DNA of 64,000 bases, from NCBI GenBank assembly GCA_031216915.1, contig CM062289.1, positions 444,688,910 through 444,752,909 on the forward strand, in the 5' to 3' direction. This document shows, piece by piece, positions 23,087 through 34,790 of the stretch. The translations under genes were made by a program, and so were the position numbers. The stretch's first letter is position 1; each line of letters begins with the position of its first letter. The stretch is from Pictodentalium vernedei. Taxonomy: Eukaryota > Mollusca > Scaphopoda > Dentaliida > Dentaliidae. The notes under the pieces were generated by a model. The model saw nothing but the letters and a program-made list of their open reading frames with translations. It was not told where the DNA came from and searched no databases.

Positions 23087-23762
23087 AATGGAGTGTATAA
23101 ATGGAGGCCTCAATTTCTTCTCTGAATACTGACGACTCTTATTCCATCCATTGAGCATCTTGTGTTGCCAATCCCTGGTTGGGCTCGCACCCCTTCCCCT
23201 GATAGTACTAAGCCAGCTTCTCGGCCTTCTTACCGGCCCTTGGGCGAGCATAATAAATTGTTTTCTGGTAACAAATGTTAACTAAAAAATAAACGAATTG
23301 TCCATTTGTAATGAGTAAGGAAATTAGGTTGTCACTTCTGGAATCCAACTAAATCGTTTAGTTTTTATCTGATGTGAGAGGTGTCCCATGAGTTTTGCGT
23401 ACCGTTTTACAGAGTATCACGTTTATTAAAGTGTTCGACGGGCATATCTTCTTTTGTTATCATCAGGGAATTTGCCTTGTTGTATGATAAATTTAATACA
23501 ATTTCTGTAAATTTATCACCACTCATGTATGTTTCACGGTGTTATTATTGATCCTGTAACAAAACCCAGAGAGAAAATTCATCAATCAAACTAAATTCCA
23601 ATAACAGGGTGCATCTTCTAATAACATTTTGTTTGTTCGCAGAATGCGAAAATGTTTCTTGCAATGGAATCTTATCTACTTGGTTGATTATCAAAATAAA
23701 ATCTAAAGTTAACCCTTCGCATTCTGAACGATGTTTCTAAGGATCTTTTGTCCCATGAGAGG

Positions 23763-23800
23763 AACAAGGCACCATCTACAATGCTAGATGGCGCCTTGTT
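23763..23800. repeat. Short palindrome abutting MITE A4
   Basis: AACAAGGCACCATCTACA faces AGATGGCGCCTTGTT. Its right end shares the TTAA into which the A4 element is inserted. Confidence 0.75.
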
Positions 23801-24046
23801 AATCCTTTACCTAAGATGAAAAGCAGACGACACTTGAAAAAAATTCTTGAATAACTAATTTTTTTCATTTTTTGTCTCAAAAACATAGGTTATTACCCCT
23901 CATTGGAACGAGCTCGACGAGCTCGTTCCAATGAGGTGTCATAACCTATGTTTTTGAGACAAAAAATGAAAAAATAATGAAAATTAATTGGCGAATTTTG
24001 AGAATAGCCCTGGCCGGTTTTGATCGTTACCTTGGTAAAGAGTCAA
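23799..24046 (+). mobile_element. TTAA-type MITE, family A (copy A4)
   Basis: TTAATCCTTTACCTAAG at the left, TTACCTTGGTAAAGAGTCAA at the right (degraded TTAA). Full ~100-bp palindrome present, with one mismatched base pair near the centre. Confidence 0.9.
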
Positions 24047-24978
24047 ACACAAGGGACGATATTAGAGATGTGTCTAATTGGAATTTGAGTTCGATACCGG
24101 TTTCTGTATTTTAAGGGGTATACCTCGGTATTGGTTCGGTATTTGGTATCTGTCTTGACATAGATTTGCTGATAGTACCAAAGAGGAATTCACATCGGGA
24201 AAATACAGAATAAGTTGTTCGGTATCATTTTGCCACAAATGCCACTGTCCATGAGCAATCACCAATGGCATTCTTTGGCCCACACAAATCATATCCATGG
24301 TACTGTGATTTTGACAACTCGTTTATTTTCACTTTATATTTGAGTATCAGAAAACAATTTATTTTGCTCGAACTAGGGCTGAAAAGAAGGCCGGGAAGCT
24401 TGCGTAGTAATCTCGGGGCACTGGGGGAAGGGGAGCGGGCCTGACATTGGACTAGCAACACAAGATGCTCAATGCTTGGAATAAGAGTCGCCAGCGATTT
24501 ACAGAGGAAATATGAGGGCTCTACGTATAGTCTCCATCTGTCATCTTCTCCCTCTCGAGGCAGTAGAAGGGTCACGGATACCAGATAGAGACCTCCACAA
24601 AGACCTTGAGGAATTCCAAAAGTCCTTACAAGATGTTTGAGAAGACCAAGTCGAGATTGATATATTGATAAGTAAATAAATGTGTATTTTTGTCTGTTGA
24701 TAGCCAATCAACCTATTAATCAAGCTCTAGAATCGTCCAATCTACAATTTATCTATGCCGCAACAGATGGGTAAATGCCTCAGGAGACCATCCCAAACTC
24801 CGCGTAGATGCAAATTAGGTGTAGCGATTCGGCTGTATATATTAACATTTCCGGAGATCTCCAATTATATTATTAAAGTCAGCATGATGATGGCTTGCGA
24901 TGGTAATTTCATTAAAGTTCAAAGAACCCATGAATAACTATTGTGTTCTTGAAAGAGGCACCGCTCAAATGACATACC

Positions 24979-25216
24979 TTAACCTTTAAAGGCCTATTTC
25001 AAGCGTATGCAATCTCAGAGCATATGCCGTGACCATGCTATCTTCAAGAAATCCTGCTGACTATCGACAAAGCACCTGGGCAATAATTTCTAGACAAGTC
25101 TTGGCTGCCTTCACAGGCAGCCAAGACTTAACTAGAAGTTATGCTAATCAGCAGGATATGTACAGGTTGTAGTCTAGTGAACATTCAGGACAATTACCCA
25201 GGCCATTGAGGGTTAA
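24979..25216. mobile_element. TTAA-flanked MITE, third family (C)
   Basis: TTAACCTTTAAAGGCC at the left and GGCCATTGAGGGTTAA at the right, with TTAA at 24979-24982 and 25213-25216. Nested inverted pairs inside: CCTGCTGA / TCAGCAGG and TCTAGACAAGTCTTGGCTGC / GCAGCCAAGACTTAACTAGA. The end structure is as in families A and B, but the sequence is different. One copy in this window. Confidence 0.75.
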
Positions 25217-26420
25217 CAAAACTGAAAAGAGAATCAGCCATCTCTTTCATGAAAATGAATCCTTTAACTGCTATCAAGACTCAACAGGGCCTTATAAATA
25301 GCGAATGTCGGATAATTTGAATATTCAGATATTTTCGGTATTCAATGATTGGTTCGGTTTGGTTTTTCGGTATGCCCATGATATCGGTTCAGTTTTTCGG
25401 TATTTTGTCCATCTCTAGGTGATATTTCAATTGTTAATTTGATTATCAGTAAGTATATAAATTTTAATTTCGTATAAAATTTTCAAAGATGTTTAAGAAC
25501 AGACTTCTAAATTCTTTATGGAATAGAAAATACAGCCAAACTGTGATTGTATTCCTTAATGACAAATAATGTGCTGGCCTTTGAGATAGATTTGTCATTA
25601 AAAAAAATACTCTTACGATCTTCCCACTTTAAATAAATACTGATCAAATTGTGGTGATTTATCAACATTTAAGTAAAAACGTTTACATTTGAGCACTGCA
25701 CAGACTTTCTGTACAAAATCACAAGATGTCCTCAAAAAAGAACGATAAAAAAAACAGTAAACCAAATCGATGATACAAAATCACACCAACTCTTCGTATT
25801 TAGAACTCAAAGCGTTGAGAGACCTAAACATTTTTTCAGGTGAGTCCACCACTGCATACACACCACTATGTTCAGGGACCCAGGAATCATGTGGGCAGTT
25901 GCCTTCCCTGCCTTCGGACCACAGGAGCGAGGGGGACAATGCCTTTCCCAGATTCATCATTCAATTTTTTTTTCAATGATTTATATTTGAAGTAACGCTA
26001 AAATACACCCCAAATACGTTCTAGGAGCTCTCAAAATTCCCTGTGGGAGCTGAGGGGGTTTGGAAAGGGGCACCCCCTCTTAAACTTCCCATCTCCAGCC
26101 TTCGAGACATGCATGCCCCTCCATGTCGTGGCGGGGATGTTAGTGTGAGTAAATGCCCATTTCCCGGGTTCTGACACTCCCACCCCCGCCCCAAAGTGCT
26201 TCCGGTGCCCCTGGCTATGACCTTTTACAAAGGGACAACTTTTACTGTAAGTGGCGAATTTTGAAATTGAGGTCCGCTGATTTATTGTATTTTTATTAAC
26301 TCGATAATATAAATAACCCTCTCGGTTTGTCAAACTTTACTAAAATCAGCTCTGTTAGCTCAATGAGGTCTTGTGTTGTAAGCTGACGATCTCCAACGAG
26401 TCCCGAATTTATTTAAGAAT
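25217..26420. other. No gene recognised
   Basis: Contains repeated TTCGGTATT-type motifs (25340-25420) that also occur near 24100-24160. Short frames at 25770-25979 and 26031-26333 show no motif. Confidence 0.45.
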
Positions 26421-27015
26421 TGAATGCAATTTTTATAATCTTTATTGGAGTATGAACGTGTGGGAATGGGTACATATTATGTATGAATCCCGAATTTGTA
26501 CCCATTGCCACACGTTCATACTCCAATAAAGATTATAAAAAATGCATTCGATTCTTATAATTACATTCCGTAACTCTTTAAACTACTTTTCACCAAACAA
26601 CAAAGCAGAAAGACGAAATAAAATATGTACGAACGAACGAGGCGAAACACCACCCTCACACAAAAGACAAAGTGTACAACTCTGAGTTGAGCGCCGGTTT
26701 TCGGCATTGACCCAAAATTGCCGTCTTTCGCAACGAAACTTGGAATGTTCAAAACAATTTATTTAACATATCAGTAAACTATAATCACTGATCACTGCGA
26801 GAGGCGCTAAAAGTCATAAACCCGCCCAAACACCGCCCGAATTACATTCTGTCAATTGCGCTCTACCGGAAATGCGGGTCAAAGTTCGACCAAATGTATT
26901 CATTGGAAAATGAATTACATTTGGTCATGATGTTTTCATCCAGCTGACCAATGGGAATTGAGTATTTGGGCTCAAAACGTATAACTGCATTAACAATGTA
27001 ATTATATAGAAATGT
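26421..27015. repeat. Dispersed element D, copy 1
   Basis: Starts with a ~125-bp palindrome (GAATGCAATTTTTATAATCT ... facing copy). Then comes ACAAAAGACAAAGTGTACAA, GATCACTGCGAGAGGCGC, CACCGCCCGAATTACATT and a GACCAAATGTATTCATT / AATGAATTACATTTGGTC hairpin. Landmarks recur in the same order at 42020-43024, where the element is broken by a LINE fragment. Confidence 0.82.
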
Positions 27016-27221
27016 ACAAAACGAGTTCAGTGAATTAGGTCTGGACCGAGCTCTAATTTGTTGGACGAGTGTTGTAAATTAATTTCGATATAAACCGAGG
27101 GCGAGTTGAAGTTTCTATTTATTACAGGATTAAAAAAAAACCCACAAAGACATTTAACTGCACCGAGAAACAAGCGGCGGCTTCTATATATTCTGCGATT
27201 GCGTAACAATTTAAGCTTCTT

Positions 27222-27567
27222 TATTTATTATTTATTTTTTATTGCTGTTTTAAGGTCACAATGACTAATCATGACTACGACAGTTTTACGGGTGGAGGAA
27301 GCCGAAGTCCGGAGACAACCACCGAGCAACGGCGTGCAACTGACAGCCCCAACATACTAACTCCACACAAGCAGGATAAGCATTGGTTGACGGTAAGTTC
27401 ACCATCAACGTACAGTAAGCCTTAGTGCACAACGCCGCCGTGCCCCCTAGTGGGTAATGGGGATAAAGTGTTTTATCCAAGGACACAATGCGGCTGCCGG
27501 AGGTAGGATTCGAACTGAGGGCCTCTGGGCTTGCAGCCTACACCTCAATCTACTGAACCACCGCGTC
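27222..27567 (-). mobile_element. SINE, tRNA-like head (type 1) with tail alpha
   Basis: Minus strand: GACGCGGTGGTTCAGTAGAT, then B box CAGTTCGAATCC, a diverged common body and an alpha tail. The head is the same type as the copy at 378, but that copy has the beta tail. Confidence 0.88.
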
Positions 27568-28014
27568 CCCATAAGGTTCGTTGTTTGGCCGATGTTTCCG
27601 CGTCCGTAAATAGTCCCCGATAAAGAATAGATTTGGAAGAATTTAATAACACAAATGTAACAATAATAATTTTCAAATCAACATCAACTACAGTCACAGA
27701 CAACAAACATTTATCATTTCTCATCCCAAAGTCTGATTCTACAATTATTATATTCTTTATAAATAACCATATTTCTATTAACTGGATCTTATACACTTGA
27801 CTTGTACTCAAAAATCCATTTACATCGGTTTTCCAGTGAATATTAACTTTCTAAATATAGCTTTTGGAAATCCCCTCTCCACTGAGTTCTATTTCAATCG
27901 ACGTAATCGCTATAACATTGTTTATTTTTATGTTATTCTCCAGATGAAATAAAAGTATTTCTGGTTGATCTAATTGAACTTTTAATTGACAAATAGAGGA
28001 TTGTCTTTTTAGGA
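27568..28014. other. No gene recognised
   Basis: AT-rich. An 88-codon minus frame lacks any motif. Confidence 0.45.
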
Positions 28015-28600
28015 TGGTGTATATATAAAACAGTTATGAACTTTTGGGTGGTAAATATGATGTGATATGAGCCTAAAAAACTTATACTGACCTCAACAAA
28101 CGCCTCGGTCAATATAAGTTATTTAGGTTCATATCTCATCATATTATGACCGGCGGGAATCTACCCGCGCGGTGGGGTGCTTGGCAAGCTCGGGATCAGA
28201 CCAGCTCTTTCCGGTGAAGAGATATTGCTCATGGAACACCGTGTAATGTTCGGAGAGAAATGTCTATTAATGGGAGAAAGCTGACCTATAGGGGGTTATG
28301 GGATACATTAACGTTGACGGAATGACTGGGGTCCCACAATGTCGGTAATCCTGATTAGAACGTATCACCCCTCAGCTGGTATGGGCTTTATATCTTACCT
28401 ACAGGCCATTGTGTGGGTCACTCAGGGCTTATACAATAACGATAAGATTATGCTTCATATGTATATTTACAACTCAATATTTCTATAAATTATCCCAATA
28501 TTACAATTCACCTCAAATCATATGACTAGTCATACCCCGTAAATAAAACATATATATATTCACCACCACAAAAGTTCATAATTGTATATTATTCTCCTGG
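28015..28600. repeat. Inverted-repeat element with an internal hairpin
   Basis: GTTATGAACTTTTGGGTGGT near 28032 is matched in inverted form by ACCACCACAAAAGTTCATAA near 28564. Next to the left arm is a strong hairpin at 28054-28147 (ATATGATGTGATATGAGCCT ... ). Ends are not sharply defined. Possibly a non-autonomous DNA element. Confidence 0.5.
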
Positions 28601-28910
28601 TGATGATGGGTCGTGCATTATCATTTTTAATGAATGGGCCCAATAACCGGAGAAGCTCACAGTTATCATTTAACACGAAGCCTTCGACGTATTCCATGCA
28701 TGTATATCAGTCAAAACCACAAGCATGTTGAAATAGGTTGTAAAAACAACGAATCCTTTTATGATAACGTTTTTTTTTTAAAGCAAGATAACCGACGAGA
28801 AGATTTTGAACAGTTTTGTTTAACACATCATTCACATTGAGTCGACATTTCTGGTTGAGATGTTCCTTCAAAATAACATGCTGACGGTTTCTCTTTGGAA
28901 GTGACTGGCC

Positions 28911-29588
28911 TTGAGCAGCTCAGTTTTAATATTAAAAGAGAGGCTCGAAGTCATGGTCGTGAAACGCCCCAGCAAACAACCGTCCATCCGAACACTGTTG
29001 TGGGAGAAAACAGTGTTCCTTACATTTTTAAATTTTCTGTGCCTACAGTACCAGCTGAAATGTGTTGATGGAATGCCACAAGCAAATTTTAATCCCCATG
29101 TTCTTGTGTTAATAAATCTAAGACATGGCATCATTTGCTGTGGAGCTAATCATGAATTGTCAGCAAAGAAAATACCAACAAAAATGTTCTTGAAATTATC
29201 TTACAACTCATTTCATCTGTTACATTCCCCTCCCTGCGAATCAAGAATTCTAGATGACCCCCCTCCACCAGGGCTTCACTCACCGCCGCCGAAATACCAC
29301 GGGAAGACTCCAAGAAAATTTTAGAAGAACTAGAGGGGAACGAAGAAATGAGGCGGCCAGAAGAACTGAAACAAGCGGAAGAAAATATCAAGCGAGAATT
29401 TGAAAAATTTCGACAGTACAATCAAAAATGATTTTTATCAATTATTAGCCCAGCGAAGCCGTCAATTAGAAAAGGAAGAAAAAGAAAACCACTTAACGTC
29501 AATTCTCCCTTCCACAAGCAGGGGCTCCGGAAGATGTAAAGAGCCGGGGGGTATCGATTTTCAGGGCAAGCCGATCCCACTCGAGTGA
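28911..29588 (+). pseudogene. Broken open frames of unknown origin
   Basis: A 137-codon frame (28911-29324) is followed, in a different frame, by a charged helix-like stretch rich in E/K/R (about 29273-29430). A third frame (29400-29588) begins as that one ends and is also rich in E/K/R. The joined pieces look like a decayed coding region, perhaps of a transposon or a lost gene. I recognise no domain and cannot exclude chance. Confidence 0.25.
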
Positions 29589-29765
29589 TAAATGGACACG
29601 CGACAGGATCATGTGTGCTACCGGAGAACGTAAATAGGCCCTACATAACCCGCTTTAGGCCAATAAAAGTTAATTGCTAATTCTGCCACGTGTCCAGTCG
29701 AAATTGTGCGAGTGCCGACATTGCCCGCTCGATTTAACACCTGGTAAAGGACGTTCTGTGTCATT

Positions 29766-29835
29766 TCGTCGCCTGAGTGCTAGAATGTTCTATGTCCCCT
29801 ATGGGACATAGAACATTCTAGCGCTCAGGCGACGA
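29766..29835. repeat. Palindrome (TCGTCGCCTGAG family), second copy
   Basis: Nearly identical to 23018-23086. The outermost arm bases are better preserved here (GGCGACGA at the right end). Confidence 0.92.
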
Positions 29836-31021
29836 TTTACTGACGCATCTAACACTCCTAAGAGAAAGTTGGTGTACGGTTCATTCAAGCGGAAAGGTTG
29901 CCTTTGCCGCCCCTGGCATAGGGCGCTGTGGGCAGTGCCCCATCTGCCCCTCCACCTGTTCTGGCGCCCCTGTCCACAAGCCATAGCATTCGCCTTTTCC
30001 ACTGATGTAAGACAACTAAATTGACACCGCTATTTAGTTTAAACAATATTTATTGACAAAGATAAGTTAACTGTATACATGAAAACAAGTGTAAACGTAT
30101 TGAATGTTTTGTACATAAATTTCAGTGAATACATTTAACACCTGAAATGTCAAACTAACTTGTGGTAGTAGGGGATTCGGAAGAAAGCTGAATGCTTATG
30201 TAAACCGTCTCCCAAGTCTGCAAGATTACACAATTTCAGTTAGACAGATAGAACGGGTGGGTCTGTTTCGATATTGTTTAAATGAGAAAAAAATGAAGAA
30301 AGTAGATCGAGAGGAACAGTGATGAACAGTGAAGGAGAAGGATGACAATTGAAAAGGGCCAACTTGAATGCAAAAGACATCAACATTGATCGACAACAGT
30401 TAGGGAACTGACTCACTTGGAAATCGCAGCCTAACGCTAATATAAGACGAGGGTATTCTAATGGACAACGGATGGGGGGGGGGGGGGTGATGGGGAGGGG
30501 GGGGGGGGGTGCGAGCGCTGATAACGTTTTTCATTTCAGTAAGGGACACGACTCCGGAGGACCGCCGCCAGCACCATGCACCGCCGGGAAACGAACAGTG
30601 TCTTGCAAGTGGAAGACGCATTATTCGTTAGCATGCAATGTCTTGTCCAATAATGTACGAACCACCACTCGTCACCCGCGGCACACAGCGCGGCAACAAT
30701 AACCCGGAACCCTACCCCCCCCCCCCCCGCCCCATGAAAAAACCCAACAGTGTGAGAAGCTAATAACCAGGCCCTCAACCCGCAGATATTTCATTTGATG
30801 TAGGCTTTTACTAAAAAAGAAAACTTACGTAAGACAGACAAGCAAACCCCCCCGCCACCGATCATCAGGTTAGTTAGATGGTCCATTAACAGAAGAGATA
30901 ATTGGATAATATGATAGGAGCTCACTTGAAAGAGATGTTGTGTTGGGAGATCATCCAGAAGGCGACTAGGCCCTGATTCCACACAATGTAAACTATAAGG
31001 TGAGCAGCGGTAGGGTCGCAA

Positions 31022-33165
31022 TTATTGGAAGCGTTTACTAAGTAGAATCAAGTCCTGCACCATTTCAAATACAGACACATTTTCTTCACTGGTAAGGAAT
31101 TCGGAGCCAAATAGGAGTGTTGTCACATCTGGTGCAAACGGAAGTGATTTTATTGTTGACCTGCGTGCCTCTTCAAAGACAGGATAGAACAAAAGAAAGT
31201 ATTCGCTTGTCTCGTGGGCACCACACTGACACAGGGGCGAAGGCGACAGGTGGTTATTGAATAAATGGGTGCTTAGATTACTGCAACACAGCCGCAATCT
31301 GCAGTGATAGATTTGTCCTATTCGTGAATTTGCATGGCCATAGAAAGACGGGGGTCGCAGATTGCCCCTGTTAAGATAACTTGCGAAATTACTCACTGAT
31401 GAATTTTCAATGATTGATAAAGGTATGTCGTTCCATAGGCTTGTAGTTCTCGGTATAAATGAAGACTGGTACAGTTGGGTGTTGCAGAAGGGAACTCAGA
31501 GGTCATTACCTGCTCGGAGATTGAGACATCGGCTGGTGGTGGAGACTGTTGGAGGTACCTTATTAGCAATATATGGGGGCGTCGCATGGTGGAACATTCG
31601 GAAAAATTGTTTCAGTTTGTATTTGCGACGTCTTTCCTCAAGTGAGTCCCAGCGGGTTTCATTGTACAACGCAGAAGTCCTAGCACTCATGGTTGCGCCA
31701 GTCACTATCCTTGCTGAAGCCAGCTGTACTTTTTCCAAATCATTTTTATTACTCGCCGTGCAATTGTCCCAAATTGTGCTACCATATTCAAGAAGAGGCC
31801 TAATAAAGGCAAAATAAATCTTTTCAAGGACACAGCGGTCAAGAGTAAACTTTTGCCTCGTCAGTAAATCTACGCGAGACCATGCTTTACCGCAGATATG
31901 TTCAATGTGGTCATTCCACGTACATGCATCATTTAAGATAATTCCCAGGTGCTTGTGATTTTTAACTTCCGATATCTGGGCATTACCAAGACAGTGGTGG
32001 GTGCACAGCAGGGCTAACCTTGCGCGATATGGGCATGGTCTCAGATTTTTTAGGATTGAACTCAACCAACCACGTCTTGGCCCAATGCTCTATTGTAGTC
32101 AGATCCTGGTTGATCACAGTTGCTGCTTGGGTTGGATTCTCAACTATTAGATACAATGATGTATCATCAGCGAAGAGCCGAATGCTACTCAAGAGGTTAT
32201 CTGTTATGTCATTGATATATATGAGAAATAATAAGGGGCCAAGTATCGACCCCTGAGGGACTCTAGAGTTTATCGGTCTCCAGGATGAGGTCTCGGGGGC
32301 AATTGCGACCCTCTGGACCCTGTCGGAGAGGTACGATTTTTAAAATGCTAGTAGATCACCTGACACTCCAATTTTTTCCAGCTTGCGAATGAGACCAACA
32401 TGCCACACCTTATCGAAAGCTTTACTGACGTCGCAGAAGACTACGCGAACCTCTTTTCCGTCGTCGAGGGCTCGGCAGAATTCGTCATAGAGGTCAGTTA
32501 GTTGAAGTATAGTCGAATCACCAGGGGTGAATCCCGACTGAAATTGACTTAGGATGTTGTTGTCGCTCAAGTACTTCCACAACTGTTTGAAAATACATTT
32601 TTCAAAAACCTTGCCAACACAACTAAGGAGGGAAATCGGACGATAGTTCGTTACTAAATTGAATGGATGTTTTTTTTAAAACGGGCGTTACATTAGCCTT
32701 TTTCCACATAAGTGGAAAGTAATTATTATTCAGGAGAATATTGAAGATTACTGAGAGAGGTTCACATAGGGATAATTTACATTCCTTCAGCAACCGGGGA
32801 CTTATAAGATCAGGTCCTGCAGCCTTTGATGCATTAAGCGATTTTAGCGCTTCGTATACATCACTGCTCTGTATGATTATCCTGCCTATTGAGTAAGGGG
32901 TGGGTGTGGCCAGTATAGGTAGGGATGCCTGAGAGTCATCCACTGAGGAGATAGAGCTAAAGAATTCATTAAACACATCAGCTTTTTCCCTGTTTGTGAC
33001 GTACGTTTTGTCCAAATGACTGATAGCCGGAATATCTGAATTGGTGTTGCCAATGAACGTCTTCAGGGTTTTCCACCACTGGGCTGGCGTAGTTGCACGA
33101 CTAGTGAGTACTGACTGTACGTTCGCAACATAAGCTGCCTTCCCCTTCCTGATGGCCGAGACCAC
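31022..33165 (-). pseudogene. LINE-1 reverse transcriptase and C-terminal Cys/His region, frameshifted
   Basis: Pieces in changing frames run in the correct order: VSDV-type linker and SKAAGPDLISPRLLKE (32623-33165); FQSGFTPGDSTILQLTDLYD and FCDVSKAFDKVW (motif A, 32340-32582); a stop just before VPQGSILGPLLFLIYINDI (motif B); IRLFADDTSLYL (motif C, catalytic Asp pair); HKHLGI and LEYGSTIWDNCTA (31496-32065); and a final CQCGAHETSEYFLLFYP segment (31022-31396). That last stretch matches the C-terminal CxC...H...C region of LINE-2, but the histidine and the last cysteine are both replaced (Tyr at each). At least four frame breaks. Confidence 0.9.
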
Positions 33166-33189
33166 TTCGTTTCTCTTCTGTTTGTATTT

Positions 33190-34596
33190 TTAAAAGGACT
33201 GTGGGAGACCATTGCGTTTGGCAACGCGATACAACCTTTTCCTCTGTCTTATTAGTAATCTTATTTCGTTATGCATCCATTTTGGTTGATACTTTCTAAC
33301 AGTGATCCATTTGTTGGGTATATGACGGGGAGCAGTGTAAAGTAGCTCTTTAGAGAACTCAGAGACAATTATATCCAGACTCGATGCATTGAAAATAGTA
33401 TCCCAGTTTACACTAGCGAGCGCGTTATTCTGTTCGCGATAGTGGCCCTGTGAATACAAATAAATTTGTCCCCTAAAGGAGATGCGCGATGGTTTGATAA
33501 AGTCGATCTCCAGGACAGTAGGACAGTGATAGCGGATCATATCAGGTATAAATGGATCTAAGATCTCACAAGTCTTCACGTTGACTGTCTTGCTAACGGC
33601 GAAAATGTCAATCAGTGAAGAAGAGGATTCCGTGAAACATGTTGGCCCATCCACAAGCTGTCTAAAATTAAAATATCTAATAATATCTGAAAGATGCCCT
33701 CTGGGACCTGCGATTTGATTGTCGTTGAAATCACCGGTAATGACAAGGTCAGAAACAGATGTATCCGTTGCTTTGTCAATCGAAGTGGATATAGTATCCC
33801 ATGTATCACCAGGACTGTTGGGTGGACGATAAAATACTCCTAAAAGAAGCGACTTAACCCTTTCTCTTATTAATTCCACCCATAGGCACTTGACAGGTGT
33901 CATTTGTAGGTCAGGTCTGTGCCTAAATGCAATGCCATCCTTAATGTATACTGCTACCCCGCCTCCTCTTGACGAACGATTAAAGACCAGCGGTTCCTGG
34001 AATCCACGTATAATAATTCCATTAACTGGGTCATCATTATGTAACCACGTCTCAGTAAATGCCATAATATCATCTGACGGGGACTCACACTGTATAATGT
34101 CAAGTTTGGGCTTTAGGCTTTGTATGTTAAGGTGGAGGATTTTAAGCGTGTTATCGATTTGGTGAAAGTCCTCGTTAGTTGGTCCTGGGTTGGGATGAAT
34201 GTCTCCGCAAGTTAACAACAGATTGGCCAGGAAACACGGAAGGAGGCACAAGATGAAATATATTACGTTTCTATCCAGAAAATTGTTAGGGACCATGTAA
34301 GCAAGGTCGTTGGGTACGATGGGTTTCTTTGGACTCTTTGGCATGTAAGATATATTTGCCCGAACGCTCTTCCGCGATGGCTGCAATGTGAGAAAGAACA
34401 GAACAGTCATCGCAACTAGACATTCAATGTGTTCCGTGCCATGAAGGCGCATGAGCAAATATATCAATAAGCAAATGGATTCCGACTGTCCTAACCTGCT
34501 TTTGATGCGACGAATGTAAGCTGCTAAGTTGAAGGTACCTATTCGAGCTCGATATATTGCGAGGTTACACATTATGTAATATCTGAGTGGTACCAC
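33190..34596 (-). CDS. LINE-1 ORF: N-terminal region, 2A-like motif, apurinic-type endonuclease (468 codons)
   Basis: Residues 1-130 hold a YRARIGTF motif and hydrophobic segments (about 41-70 and 111-130). Residues 131-139 read GDIHPNPGP, close to the 2A consensus D-x-E-x-N-P-G-P but with His-Pro where Glu-x is expected. The endonuclease domain follows: LNIQS near 156-160, catalytic-type TETWL at 181-185, GVFYRPPN at 253-260 and GDFNDN at 288-293, with a late SLIDIFAVS-like segment. This domain nicks target DNA to prime reverse transcription. The frame runs out at a stop near 33190, just before the linker to RT, so the protein is truncated relative to LINE-2. Confidence 0.85.
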   Translation of the reverse strand: MVPLRYYIMCNLAIYRARIGTFNLAAYIRRIKSRLGQSESICLLIYLLMRLHGTEHIECLVAMTVLFFLTLQPSRKSVRANISYMPKSPKKPIVPNDLAYMVPNNFLDRNVIYFILCLLPCFLANLLLTCGDIHPNPGPTNEDFHQIDNTLKILHLNIQSLKPKLDIIQCESPSDDIMAFTETWLHNDDPVNGIIIRGFQEPLVFNRSSRGGGVAVYIKDGIAFRHRPDLQMTPVKCLWVELIRERVKSLLLGVFYRPPNSPGDTWDTISTSIDKATDTSVSDLVITGDFNDNQIAGPRGHLSDIIRYFNFRQLVDGPTCFTESSSSLIDIFAVSKTVNVKTCEILDPFIPDMIRYHCPTVLEIDFIKPSRISFRGQIYLYSQGHYREQNNALASVNWDTIFNASSLDIIVSEFSKELLYTAPRHIPNKWITVRKYQPKWMHNEIRLLIRQRKRLYRVAKRNGLPQSF

Positions 34597-34790
34597 AAAC
34601 TGAGTGCTCGGATAATGACACTCTTCATGATAGAAGACAGTTCAGTCCGTTGTGCATAAGATACATTCAAGTTGGCTTCAGATAAAGAAAGGAAATGTAA
34701 AGAAAACTGTTGGAAATAAGGCATACTGGAGTTGGATAAACAAAAAGTGAAAAACAGGAGAAAGAAAAACACATGTACAAGAAATTGTCT

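Larger units (their letters stand above)
22491..24889. mobile_element. 2.4-kb structure with ~350-bp inverted arms (candidate long-TIR element)
   Basis: The left arm starts CATCATGCTGACTTTAAT and runs to about 22860. The right arm, ending ATTAAAGTCAGCATGATG, starts near 24525. Shared arm landmarks are CACCTAATTTGCATCTAC, GATAAATTGT, AATCTCGACTTG and GGAATTCCTCAAGG. The arms are diverged. The interior has no transposase-like frame and carries a palindrome and a family A MITE. It could be a non-autonomous transposon or an old inverted duplication. Confidence 0.6.
30037..34790 (-). mobile_element. LINE-1: non-LTR retrotransposon, decayed, interrupted upstream
   Basis: Minus strand. The 3' terminus AATAAATATTGTTTAAAC ends at 30037, followed upstream by a ~1-kb 3' untranslated region with G/C runs (30474-30510, 30715-30730). 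RT and C-terminal region lie at 31022-33165 and the endonuclease frame at 33190-34596. The 5' untranslated region starts at 34597 and is interrupted by MITE A5 at 34791; where it ends is unclear. RT and N-terminal features place it in the same family as LINE-2 (CR1/L2-like group, by recall of motifs). Multiple frameshifts make it inactive. Confidence 0.9.

Noticed and set aside
24225-24707. 160-codon minus-strand ORF
   Set aside because: It overlaps one arm of the 22.5-24.9 kb inverted repeat; the other arm does not keep the frame open.
26345-26410. tRNA-like TAGCTCAATGAGG stretch
   Set aside because: No clear B box and no cloverleaf; probably coincidence or a very old SINE head.
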